From: an uncultured Ignavibacteriota bacterium
Lineage (GTDB): Bacteria > Bacteroidota > Ignavibacteria > Tepidaquicellales > Tepidaquicellaceae
Length of the DNA: 23,531 nt
Assembly: GCA_937915485.1 (NCBI GenBank)
Contig: CALGII010000231.1
Coordinates: 1-23,531 of the forward strand
Reading direction: 5' to 3'
Part shown: piece by piece, positions 17,075 to 23,416 of the stretch
Numbering within the stretch: position 1 is the stretch's first letter
Layout of the letters: each line of letters begins with the position of its first letter
Translations under genes and position numbers: made by a program
The notes under the pieces: model-generated
Databases searched by the model: none
Told to the model about the DNA's origin: nothing
Seen by the model: only the letters and a program-made list of their open reading frames with translations

Positions 17075-17316
17075 ATCAGCCCGCCGCCGATAAGTAATCT
17101 GAATGCTCCGATGAATACCGCGATACCGCAGAGAATAATTCCCGTAATCGCGGGTCCTTTCGACCTTTCATTCATTCCGGTTGCGATGATACTGAGTATC
17201 AGTCCGAGCACGGCGAGAGGTATGTTGAACCAATTGAACCAGCCGAGAAAAGGAATCAATCCGATGAAGAAACCGACTATTGTTATGATTCCGATAATGA
17301 GTCCTGCTATTCCCAT
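17071..17316 (-). CDS. Small hydrophobic membrane protein
   Basis: 81 residues with two or three membrane segments (about 1-24, 28-47 and 56-78), a short polar turn NERSKG near residue 50, and many Gly, Ile and Leu. The arrangement resembles small DUF4190-like membrane proteins, but this is only a likeness. It overlaps the end of the + strand duplicated-domain gene by 4 nt (convergent). No Shine-Dalgarno is visible. Confidence 0.62.
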   Translation of the reverse strand: MGIAGLIIGIITIVGFFIGLIPFLGWFNWFNIPLAVLGLILSIIATGMNERSKGPAITGIILCGIAVFIGAFRLLIGGGLI

Positions 17317-17340
17317 ATTCTTAATTATTATTTATTATAA

Positions 17341-17372
17341 ATTAATTCAATACGTTCTTAAAATCAACGCTC
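17341..17372 (+). repeat. Left copy of an imperfect 32-nt direct repeat
   Basis: Matches 19581-19612 at 27 of 32 positions. It includes exact blocks attaattcaa and tcttaaaatcaacg. The two copies are 2240 bp apart in the same orientation and enclose only the metallophosphoesterase gene. Confidence 0.6.
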
Positions 17373-17528
17373 AATGACTTGCTGTCTATTAGACGAAATT
17401 GGAAATGCAGGGTTTCAGGAATCGGAAATGAAAATGCCGGGACTGTTCGGACAGGTTTGTTTATAAAGTATATGCTTGATTTTATAACCGCATTTAACTA
17501 TCGCTGATATCTTTGAAAACATATTTGC

Positions 17529-17558
17529 AGACTCAAAATCGGATTTTAGTCTCTTTTT
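17529..17558 (+). terminator. Terminator-like hairpin with no clear upstream gene
   Basis: AGACT (17529-17533) pairs with AGTCT (17548-17552). Inner A/T pairing can extend the stem around a bulged C, and CTTTTT follows. No + strand gene ends nearby, so it could end a small unrecognised transcript or be chance. Confidence 0.3.
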
Positions 17559-17812
17559 AAGAATAAAATTCGCAGATGCTTAATTGAATATGTCCAAAGC
17601 ATCGTTTAAACGCTATAAAAATCACGGCACTGAATTTGCAAACAATATTTGTTTACTCATTTATCATATTGCAAAAATAACTTAATAAGGATTGACAATC
17701 GATAATATGATAAAAGACTGAAAGGTCATATGTTCATAGGATAAAAGTATTTTCGCACATAAGTTCTTTAGCATTCCATAAATCAAAATGTTTAAAAAAA
17801 AATAAAAAAAGC

Positions 17813-19084
17813 ATGAATAAGATTTACAGTATCGGGATTTGTACTTTGATATTAATGGGTTTTGTATTAATTAATAATTGCAAATCACAGCAGTCAGTTT
17901 ATCCGAACGATTCCAAAGTATTTACAACTCAGGACAGGACAATCGTACCTGACTTCGTTCCGGCAATTCCGTTAGTCCGTATTGATGATCCGGCAAATTT
18001 TGAAAAATACGGATACGGCAAATGGCATTACGGGCCGGGTTTGCCGATTCAAAAACGTCTTGACCTTATGCCTGCAGACTATAATTATTCGTCCGTTTCA
18101 AGTGCAGCCAAACTCCTCCGTTTCTTTACAATGACAGATATACATATTACCGATAAAGAATCACCCGGACAGGCAATATTTTTTGCTCCATTTGCGGGAG
18201 AGAACGGAATCTCCGTTTGTGCGCCGCTGATGCTTTATACGACTCATATGCTCGATGCGGTCATTCAGACTATAAACGACCTTCATAAACAGGACCCGTT
18301 TGATTTCGGTATGGCGCTTGGTGATATGGCAAACAGCACACAGTATAATGAAATTAGATGGTTTATAGATATTCTGGACGGCAAGGAAATCAATCCGGAT
18401 TCAGGCATTAAAGACGATCCCATACCGGGACCGAACAACGATTATCAGGATGTATATACAGCCGCAGGGCTTGATAAATCAATTCCATGGTACGCCGTAA
18501 TGGGCAACCACGACCATTTCTGGCTGGGTTCAAAACCTATGAACGACCGCATGAAAAATGTACTTGTCGGTGATTCCATTCTTCAACTTGGATTTATTTT
18601 TGATAATAAAAATCCGAATGTTATGAATGAACAGACATACTCGACAGGCACGTTTGATTGCAGTAAACTTTATGCGCCTATAATCGGTTCAGGAGTTGTT
18701 GCAAAGATGAAAAATATTCCGACAATTGCCCCTGACGCGAACCGCCGCTCGCTTTCTACATCAGAAGTAATAAACGAATTCAGCAATACAACTTCACTGC
18801 CGAAAGGACACGGATTCGTTCAGGATAATTCAGGAAATGTATTCGGAGCCTGCTATTCGTTTGTACCTAAATCAAATCTGCCTTTGAAAATCATAGTGCT
18901 GGATGATACACAGGATAATTCCGATGCACCTGTTAAAGAAGGTATATACGGACACGGTGAACTAAATAAAGGCAGGTACGATTGGTTGATGAAGCAATTG
19001 AAGGAAGGTCAGGAAGCGAATCAATTAATGATAATATCCGCTCATATACCGATAGGTGTTTGTTATAATACACCGATGGACTGA
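17813..19084 (+). CDS. Metallophosphoesterase, N-terminal part of a frameshifted gene (TIGR03768/RPA4764-like)
   Basis: The first 423 codons of a predicted calcineurin-like metallophosphoesterase lipoprotein. A hydrophobic N-terminus ends near INNC (Cys23). Metal-binding motifs in order: TDIHITD (D109, H111), GDMANST (D171), GNHDHF (N232, H233), SAHIPIG (H411). The last family motif, GHRH, is missing because a TGA at 19082-19084 ends the frame. It occurs in the +1 frame just downstream (19069-19530). Adding one G after ATGGACTG would read through as MDWNPADGY and join both parts into about 572 residues. The sequence thus shows a one-base deletion, either a true mutation or an assembly or sequencing error. 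The substrate is unknown. The family name is from memory of sequence style and should be verified. Confidence 0.82.
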   Translation: MNKIYSIGICTLILMGFVLINNCKSQQSVYPNDSKVFTTQDRTIVPDFVPAIPLVRIDDPANFEKYGYGKWHYGPGLPIQKRLDLMPADYNYSSVSSAAKLLRFFTMTDIHITDKESPGQAIFFAPFAGENGISVCAPLMLYTTHMLDAVIQTINDLHKQDPFDFGMALGDMANSTQYNEIRWFIDILDGKEINPDSGIKDDPIPGPNNDYQDVYTAAGLDKSIPWYAVMGNHDHFWLGSKPMNDRMKNVLVGDSILQLGFIFDNKNPNVMNEQTYSTGTFDCSKLYAPIIGSGVVAKMKNIPTIAPDANRRSLSTSEVINEFSNTTSLPKGHGFVQDNSGNVFGACYSFVPKSNLPLKIIVLDDTQDNSDAPVKEGIYGHGELNKGRYDWLMKQLKEGQEANQLMIISAHIPIGVCYNTPMD

Positions 19085-19530
19085 ATCCGGCGGACGGATA
19101 TAAAAGTGAGAAGGACCTTATCACGCAATTGCAGTCATTCCCGAATTTAATACTTTGGGTGTCAGGACACAGACATCTTAACAATGTAACGGCATTTCCT
19201 TCAACCGACCCGGCGCATCCCGAAAACAGTTTCTGGGAAGTTGAAACAAAATCATTAAGAGAATTCCCTGAACAGTTCCGTACATTCGATATTGTTCGCA
19301 ACAGTGATAATACAATTTCAATATTTACAATTAATGTGGACCCCGACATAAAAGAAGGTTCGCAGGCGGAAATTGGACTCAAATATGCCATTGCTTCATC
19401 TCAAATATACGAATTGTATGAAAAACCTTTGCCGACAGGGTCAGTATCCTATAATGCTGAACTTGTAAAGCAGTTAAGCCCGGAAATGCAAAAAATAATA
19501 AAAGATTACGGTGAACCGATAAAGAAATAA
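19069..19530 (+). pseudogene. Out-of-frame C-terminal part of the metallophosphoesterase
   Basis: Continuation of the preceding gene in another frame. It opens after a TAA at 19066-19068. Coding homology resumes immediately after the premature TGA (NPADGYKSEKDLITQLQ) and includes the last metal-binding motif SGHRHLN, then FWEVETKSLREFPEQFRTFD, which is typical of the same family. A TTG at 19129 could start a 133-residue protein on its own, but such a fragment would carry only one metal motif and is unlikely to be active. Treat 17813-19530 as one gene with a frameshift near 19082. Confidence 0.85.
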
Positions 19531-19580
19531 TACTGAATTATATCTCATCTCACAATCTTGTGGTTTAGATTATGCAGAGA

Positions 19581-19612
19581 ATTAATTCAAAATTGTCTTA
19601 AAATCAACGTTC
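19581..19612 (+). repeat. Right copy of an imperfect 32-nt direct repeat
   Basis: Partner of 17341-17372 (27 of 32 identical, same orientation). It lies 51 bp after the metallophosphoesterase stop. No inverted termini or transposase are seen. Confidence 0.6.
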
Positions 19613-19673
19613 TTTAATCTATACGAATATTTGACGCATTTAGTTATGTATATGAGAAGTCATTGCTCCAAAG

Positions 19674-19708
19674 AAAAGCGGAATCGATACGTATCAATTC
19701 CGCTTTTA
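19674..19708. terminator. Bidirectional terminator / near-perfect palindrome
   Basis: AAAAGCGGAAT (19674-19684) pairs with ATTCCGCTTTT (19697-19707). The inner GATAC/GTATC extends the pairing with one mismatched position, making a 34-nt near-palindrome. A and T runs at both sides allow termination of the converging metallophosphoesterase (+) and Lys/Asn/Glu-rich protein (-) transcripts. Confidence 0.82.
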
Positions 19709-19740
19709 TTTGAACCTTTGCCGGTGAAAAAAATAAATTA

Positions 19741-20430
19741 TTACTTCTTCTTTCCTTTATCCTTCTCGTCTGATTCCTTTTTCTTTCCTTTATCTTTTCC
19801 TGTATCTTCGCTCTCATTATTCTTGTTCTTATTTTTTTCCTGTTCTACGTCCTCGCTTTCGTTCTGATTCTTATTTTTCTCCTTCACTTTTTCTTTATTC
19901 TCCTCGTTTTCCTTGTTCTTATTTTTATCGTCGTTCTTTATTTCATCTTCCGGGTCCTCTCTGATTTCGTCATCGCTGCTTTCATTGATTGATTCGCCGG
20001 TACCTAGTTTAATGTTCTTGACTATCTGGCGTTTCTTCTTTCCGTCGTTGAAAAAAGTGACTTTCAACTTTTCTTTTCCTTCGGTTCCCGGAGCCGTAGC
20101 GCCGAAGCGGTAGGTTTCGCTCTCTCCGGGCGAAAGAACGGGCTTTCCTCCTGCAAGCATTACAATATTGAAGTTCGACTCGTTCTCAAATGTCAGGCTG
20201 TTAACGCTCCACTCGGAGTCTTTGTCCTTGTTCTCGACGACGACCGTGAAATCAAAACTCCCCGAAGGTTCAAGGCTCTTAGGAAATTCCTTGCTGTCAA
20301 CAGTGATTGTGATTTTTGATTTGTCCTTATTTTTGTTTTTTTTCTTATTTTTTGAGTCTTCCTGTGCGAAAGAATCGCAGACTGTGGAAAACGCGAAAAA
20401 AGCAACTAAAAAAATTATAATTGTTTTCAT
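19741..20430 (-). CDS. Secreted protein with highly charged Lys/Asn/Glu-rich tail
   Basis: A signal peptide at residues 1-22 (MKTIIIFLVAFFAFSTVCDS, then FAQ) is followed by a short Lys/Asn-rich linker. Residues about 38-140 form a beta-rich domain with Ig/CARDB-like features (SGSFDFTVVVENKDKDSEW and LSPGESETYRFGATAPG). Residues 150-229 are low complexity: Lys, Asn, Glu, Asp and Ser only, in KNK, ESED and DKGKKK blocks. The tail would be disordered and polyampholytic. No enzyme motif is present, and function is unknown. No clear Shine-Dalgarno precedes the ATG. It converges with the metallophosphoesterase gene at a shared terminator. Confidence 0.72.
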   Translation of the reverse strand: MKTIIIFLVAFFAFSTVCDSFAQEDSKNKKKNKNKDKSKITITVDSKEFPKSLEPSGSFDFTVVVENKDKDSEWSVNSLTFENESNFNIVMLAGGKPVLSPGESETYRFGATAPGTEGKEKLKVTFFNDGKKKRQIVKNIKLGTGESINESSDDEIREDPEDEIKNDDKNKNKENEENKEKVKEKNKNQNESEDVEQEKNKNKNNESEDTGKDKGKKKESDEKDKGKKK

Positions 20431-20562
20431 ATCTGTATATTTTGTTGAGGTAATAATGAAATATATGAAAAACTTTTAGAATTAGAAACAAAAAAATAAT
20501 AATTTGCAGTTTAATAATTCGAGATTATTCAACCGAAAATTATTCGACAGGAATTTCCTCAA

Positions 20563-20605
20563 GCGGAACCGACGAGACTTCCCGAGTACTCGGGACGACC
20601 TCCTG
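20563..20605 (-). repeat. tRNA-Asp-derived direct repeat, copy A, abutting the GIY-YIG stop codon
   Basis: 43 nt identical to 20891-20933. On the minus strand it starts at the base after the TAG of the GIY-YIG gene. It corresponds to the 3' half of tRNA-Asp(GTC) at 23236-23310 from the anticodon-stem 3' strand to the discriminator. The T-arm octamer CGAGTTCG (tRNA strand) is replaced by the palindrome TCCCGAGTACTCGGGA at 20580-20595. It cannot form a tRNA. Confidence 0.85.
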
Positions 20606-20857
20606 CTAAATTTCATTTTTAATTATTTTTAATAATGTTTCTGTGTTTCTTATTCTTTTTAACGCATATTCCCTTCTTATTGCTTCTGATTTTGTCTCAT
20701 ATTCTTCGAAGTAGACAATTTTCCAGGGAATGTATGCTTTAGTTGAGCGACTGTGCCCGGAATTGTGATGAATCAATCTGTTTTCAAGATTTGAAGTTGA
20801 ACCGATATAAAATCTGTCAACAATTGTGCTTTTAAATATATACGTAAAATACGGCAA
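20606..20857 (-). CDS. Small stand-alone GIY-YIG endonuclease
   Basis: 83-residue single-domain GIY-YIG nuclease of the short UvrC-N-like/YhbQ type. Core motifs: YIFKST followed by YIGST (GIY-YIG strands), the Arg helix LENRLIHHNSG with the catalytic Arg and His/Asn region, KIVYFEEY, and SEAIRREYALKRI with the metal-binding Glu. All catalytic residues look present. The start is the TTG at 20855-20857, just behind the T run of a hairpin terminator and with no Shine-Dalgarno. No ATG or GTG exists upstream in frame, although the frame stays open back to the AraC stop. The gene is enclosed by 43-bp tRNA-Asp-derived direct repeats, which suggests a mobile cassette. The DNA target is unknown. Confidence 0.85.
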   Translation of the reverse strand: MPYFTYIFKSTIVDRFYIGSTSNLENRLIHHNSGHSRSTKAYIPWKIVYFEEYETKSEAIRREYALKRIRNTETLLKIIKNEI

Positions 20858-20890
20858 AATGAAAAATGCCGGGCTTGCGACCCGGCATTT
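20858..20890 (-). terminator. Hairpin terminator between repeat copy B and the GIY-YIG start
   Basis: A perfect 10-bp stem AAATGCCGGG/CCCGGCATTT (20864-20873 with 20881-20890) closes a 7-nt loop. On the minus strand ATTTTTCATTTT follows, fitting an intrinsic terminator. It would stop transcripts from the AraC side just before the nuclease start. Confidence 0.75.
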
Positions 20891-20942
20891 GCGGAACCGA
20901 CGAGACTTCCCGAGTACTCGGGACGACCTCCTGAGTGACAGT
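20891..20942 (-). repeat. tRNA-Asp-derived direct repeat, copy B, upstream of the GIY-YIG gene
   Basis: Its first 43 nt on the + strand equal copy A exactly. It then continues through agtgacagt to 20942, matching intact tRNA-Asp into the anticodon loop. The palindrome lies at 20908-20923. On the minus strand it contains AGGAGGT, a strong Shine-Dalgarno-like sequence inherited from the tRNA, about 75 nt before the nuclease TTG and thus too far to act for that start. Confidence 0.85.
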
Positions 20943-20971
20943 AAATTGTATTTTCTGGTAACTACCTGTAA

Positions 20972-21862
20972 TTAATTCAAGAATTTAAATTTATATTCTT
21001 TCGGGCTCATACCCACTTCTTTTTTAAAGAGTCTAGAGAAGTATGGAGGATTTTCAAATCCAAGTTTATATGCTATTTCCGCAACATTTCGTTCGCCTTC
21101 AATAAGCAGGTTTTTGGCTTTAGAAATTACATACAAATGAATTAATTCCAATGCAGTTTTTCCTGTCTCCTGTTTTAATAAATCGCTTAAATATTTTGGA
21201 GAAAGATATAATTTTGCAGCCAGATCATGCACTGTTGGTAATCCTTTTTCTTCAGCTTCATCATTATCAAAATATTTTCTAAGGTTTTCATTAAATTTTG
21301 TTACGGTTACACCCGTTAAGGACTTACGGTCAATAAACTGCCTTTTATAGAACCGCTGGGCATACTTAAAAATGGAATCAAGATGAGAAAGGATTATGGG
21401 TTTACTAAACTCATCCGGATTATCGTGATATTCCTTTTCCATTTTATGAAACAGAGACCACATGATTTCTTTCTCCCTTGGAGATACATGAAGAGCTTCA
21501 TTAATTTCATAATCAAAGAAACTGTATTTCTGAATCTCATTAAACAGAGGATGACCTGTTAAAAAATCTTCGTGCAGGTGAATAGCAAATCCCTTTTCTG
21601 CATATTGAAGTCCGCGCGCAACAAGTCTCTGTCCAGGCTTTGCAAAAAACATCAAGCCCTTGTCATGGTCATATTTTGTTTTCCCATAATAAAGCTCTCC
21701 GGATTTTATCTTTTTAAAACAAATAATATAGAAATCACAAATTATCTCCATATTATACTGTAATGTGGAGGTACCTTCAAGAACATTTAAGCTTAACAGA
21801 GGGTTTTCCGGAGGAGGAAAGCCCTCTAAAAGGTCTAATTTGTCAATGGTTTTGAAATACAT
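20972..21862 (-). CDS. AraC-family transcriptional regulator
   Basis: 296 residues with a C-terminal AraC DNA-binding domain at about 205-296: VHDLAAKLYLSPKYLSDLLK (first helix-turn-helix), then KAKNLLIEGERNVAEIAYKL and GFENPPYFSRLFKKEVGMSP (second helix-turn-helix and family signature). The N-terminal 190 residues form a cupin-like ligand-sensing part without a clear ligand motif. It lies 105 bp downstream of a secreted alpha/beta hydrolase on the same strand, so it may control that gene. The effector is unknown. It is rather AT-rich compared with the queA/glgB regions. Confidence 0.9.
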   Translation of the reverse strand: MYFKTIDKLDLLEGFPPPENPLLSLNVLEGTSTLQYNMEIICDFYIICFKKIKSGELYYGKTKYDHDKGLMFFAKPGQRLVARGLQYAEKGFAIHLHEDFLTGHPLFNEIQKYSFFDYEINEALHVSPREKEIMWSLFHKMEKEYHDNPDEFSKPIILSHLDSIFKYAQRFYKRQFIDRKSLTGVTVTKFNENLRKYFDNDEAEEKGLPTVHDLAAKLYLSPKYLSDLLKQETGKTALELIHLYVISKAKNLLIEGERNVAEIAYKLGFENPPYFSRLFKKEVGMSPKEYKFKFLN

Positions 21863-21916
21863 AATTATTTAAGAAACTAATGAACTTTGTTTTACTTTTC
21901 AATTCTCTAAGATATC

Positions 21917-21939
21917 ACCGCATTCAATAACTATGCGGT
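21917..21939 (-). terminator. Possible hairpin between hydrolase and AraC genes
   Basis: A 7-bp stem ACCGCAT/ATGCGGT encloses a 9-nt loop. No proper T run follows on the minus strand, so termination is weakly supported; it may be an operator-like inverted repeat for the regulator. Confidence 0.3.
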
Positions 21940-21967
21940 TATTATAGTATTATGATTTGAACAATTC

Positions 21968-23011
21968 TTATTTCAAATTCTGTTTAAAAAATGATTCTAA
22001 CTTATCAAATGGAATTACATCAACTTTATCATACAAATCAACGTGAACAGCATTTGGAATAATCATTAACTCTTTTGGCTCTGCTGCTTCTTTGTAAGCA
22101 TCTTCACTAAAATAACGTGAATGGGCATTTTCACCGGCAATCAGTAAAATCGGACGTGGAGAGATTTCTTTAATATAGGTTAGCAACGGAAAATTCATAA
22201 AGGATATCGGAGTGGTAGCAGTCCATGCCCCATTTGAGTTCGGAGAATTTTGGTGAAAGCCACGCGGTGTACGATAGTAATCGAAATAATCCTTTACAAA
22301 TTGAGGTTCGTTGCCTGTTAATTTTTCAGGATTAATACGGGGACCAAGAGCAAATGTTCCATTCTTTGCATCTTCCCAGCGCTGCAAGCTCATTTGCTCC
22401 AGCATTTTTGTACGTTGTTCAAGGGTAAGTTTATCATAATAACCTTTTGCCATAACACGAGACATATCATACATACTTGTAGTTGCAACTGCTTTAATTC
22501 GTTTGTCAACAGCTGCAGCATTTAATGCGAACCCGCCGAACCCGCATATACCAATGACGCCGATTCGGTTTCTATCAACAAAAGATTGCAGACCAATATA
22601 GTCCACTGCTGCACTGAAATCTTCAGTATATATTTCTGGTGAAGCGAAATTGCGAGGTTCACCTCCACTTTCACCGGTATAAGATGGGTCGAATGCAAGC
22701 GTAACAAAACCACGTTCAGCCATATTTTGCGCATACAGCCCGGAAGATTGTTCTTTTACGGCTCCAAACGGACCGCTTATTACAAGTGCTGCAAGGGGTT
22801 CACTGCCGCGGTTTTTAGGCAGATATAAATCTCCGGTTAATGTGATACCGTAACGGTTTCTAAAAGTTACTTTTTGCCGGGTAACCTTGTCACTCAATTG
22901 AAAAGTGTAATCGTCTGTTGTTTCTGTTTGTTTCATTTTTTCTGTTCTTTCTTTTTGGGCCAGTCCCAATATCATAAGGGACAAAATTGCTAATAATGTT
23001 ATTTTTTTCAT
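21968..23011 (-). CDS. Secreted alpha/beta hydrolase with Cys nucleophile (dienelactone-hydrolase/YcjY-like)
   Basis: The start at 23011 gives a classic signal peptide (MKKITLLAILSLMILGLAQ). An in-frame ATG at 23053 would add 14 residues before it and is less likely. From the later start the protein has 347 residues. The nucleophile elbow is GICGFGG, a G-x-C-x-G version with predicted Cys156 in place of Ser, as in dienelactone hydrolases. Other landmarks are the oxyanion strand ALVISGPFGAVKEQ, the acid-loop region ILLIAGENAHS, and the catalytic His in NAVHVDLYDKV. The substrate is unknown, probably an ester or other small molecule outside the cytoplasm. It neighbours an AraC-type regulator on the same strand. 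Confidence 0.86.
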   Translation of the reverse strand: MKKITLLAILSLMILGLAQKERTEKMKQTETTDDYTFQLSDKVTRQKVTFRNRYGITLTGDLYLPKNRGSEPLAALVISGPFGAVKEQSSGLYAQNMAERGFVTLAFDPSYTGESGGEPRNFASPEIYTEDFSAAVDYIGLQSFVDRNRIGVIGICGFGGFALNAAAVDKRIKAVATTSMYDMSRVMAKGYYDKLTLEQRTKMLEQMSLQRWEDAKNGTFALGPRINPEKLTGNEPQFVKDYFDYYRTPRGFHQNSPNSNGAWTATTPISFMNFPLLTYIKEISPRPILLIAGENAHSRYFSEDAYKEAAEPKELMIIPNAVHVDLYDKVDVIPFDKLESFFKQNLK

Positions 23012-23195
23012 TTTTTTATAGTTTTTATTAAAATTTCCAAACATGTTTATCAACTGTTACAAAAATAACTACTTTACAGACTTGTGTTGTTATACAAAAG
23101 GCGGAAACATAGATACAGATTGGAGTAAATTCATTTATATAGATAGGATTTAACAGCTCTCATAATCGTAGCCAAATCGTAGCCGGAAAACACAA

Positions 23196-23229
23196 AAGGC
23201 ACTTTGATTTTACTCTAAGTGCCTTATTT
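23196..23229 (-). terminator. Terminator of the tRNA-Asp transcript
   Basis: A 9-bp stem AAGGCACTT/AAGTGCCTT (23196-23204 with 23217-23225) starts about 10 nt beyond the 3' end of the tRNA on the minus strand and is followed there by TTTTGTGTTTT. An A/T-rich flank on the other side could also allow + strand termination. Confidence 0.82.
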
Positions 23230-23235
23230 TGTTTG

Positions 23236-23310
23236 CGGAACCGACGAGACTCGAACTCGCGACCTCCTGAGTGACAGTCAGGCGTTCTAACCAAACTGAA
23301 CTACGGCTCC
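23236..23310 (-). tRNA. tRNA-Asp (anticodon GTC)
   Basis: 75 nt form a complete cloverleaf. The acceptor stem is GGAGCCG with CGGTTCC including one G-U pair, with discriminator G and no encoded CCA. The D stem is GTTC/GAAC, and the anticodon stem CCTGA/TCAGG holds loop CTGTCAC with GTC. The T stem is GCGAG/CTCGT with loop TTCGAGT. It sits between an upstream chimeric tRNA-Asp copy and a terminator. As a GUN tRNA it is a substrate of the queuosine pathway to which queA belongs. Confidence 0.96.
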
Positions 23311-23331
23311 GTTTATTTTAAGAACTTTAAA

Positions 23332-23407
23332 ACGAGACTTCCCGAGTACTCGGGACGACTCTCCGAAGTGACAGTCAGGCGTTCTAACCAAACTGAACTA
23401 CGGCTCC
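23332..23407 (-). pseudogene. Chimeric tRNA-Asp pseudogene (copy D)
   Basis: On the minus strand the first 41 nt (23407 to 23367) equal the intact tRNA-Asp through the anticodon loop. The sequence then changes: the anticodon stem 3' strand is damaged (TTCGG in place of TCAGG), and the T arm carries the palindrome TCCCGAGTACTCGGGA at 23340-23355 as in copies A and B. The 3' acceptor strand is replaced by T/A-rich sequence, so it cannot fold as tRNA. The intact tRNA follows 21 nt downstream, giving the order pseudo-tRNA, tRNA, terminator. Confidence 0.82.
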
Positions 23408-23416
23408 AAAAATTGA

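Larger units (their letters stand above)
17317..17812. other. 496-bp AT-rich intergenic region with one repeat copy and one terminator-like hairpin
   Basis: No credible gene is seen. It contains a copy of a 32-nt repeat at 17341-17372, whose partner lies at 19581-19612 beyond the metallophosphoesterase gene. It also holds a weak hairpin followed by a T run at 17529-17558. No promoter upstream of 17813 can be called with confidence. Confidence 0.5.

Noticed and set aside
19631..19867. Open frame of Phe/Ser/Leu on the + strand
   Set aside because: It is antisense to the Lys/Asn/Glu-rich tail of the minus-strand gene and only mirrors its low complexity.
20606..20857. Homing endonuclease inside a group I intron or intein
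   Set aside because: No intron core, split exon or host protein surrounds the gene. The flanks are tRNA-derived repeats, and the protein is the short stand-alone type.
20563..20942. Copies A and B as functional tRNA genes
   Set aside because: They lack the whole 5' half, and the T loop is destroyed by the palindrome.
23164..23184. Two aatcgtagcc units 11 nt apart
   Set aside because: The repeat is too short, with only two copies; no function can be supported.
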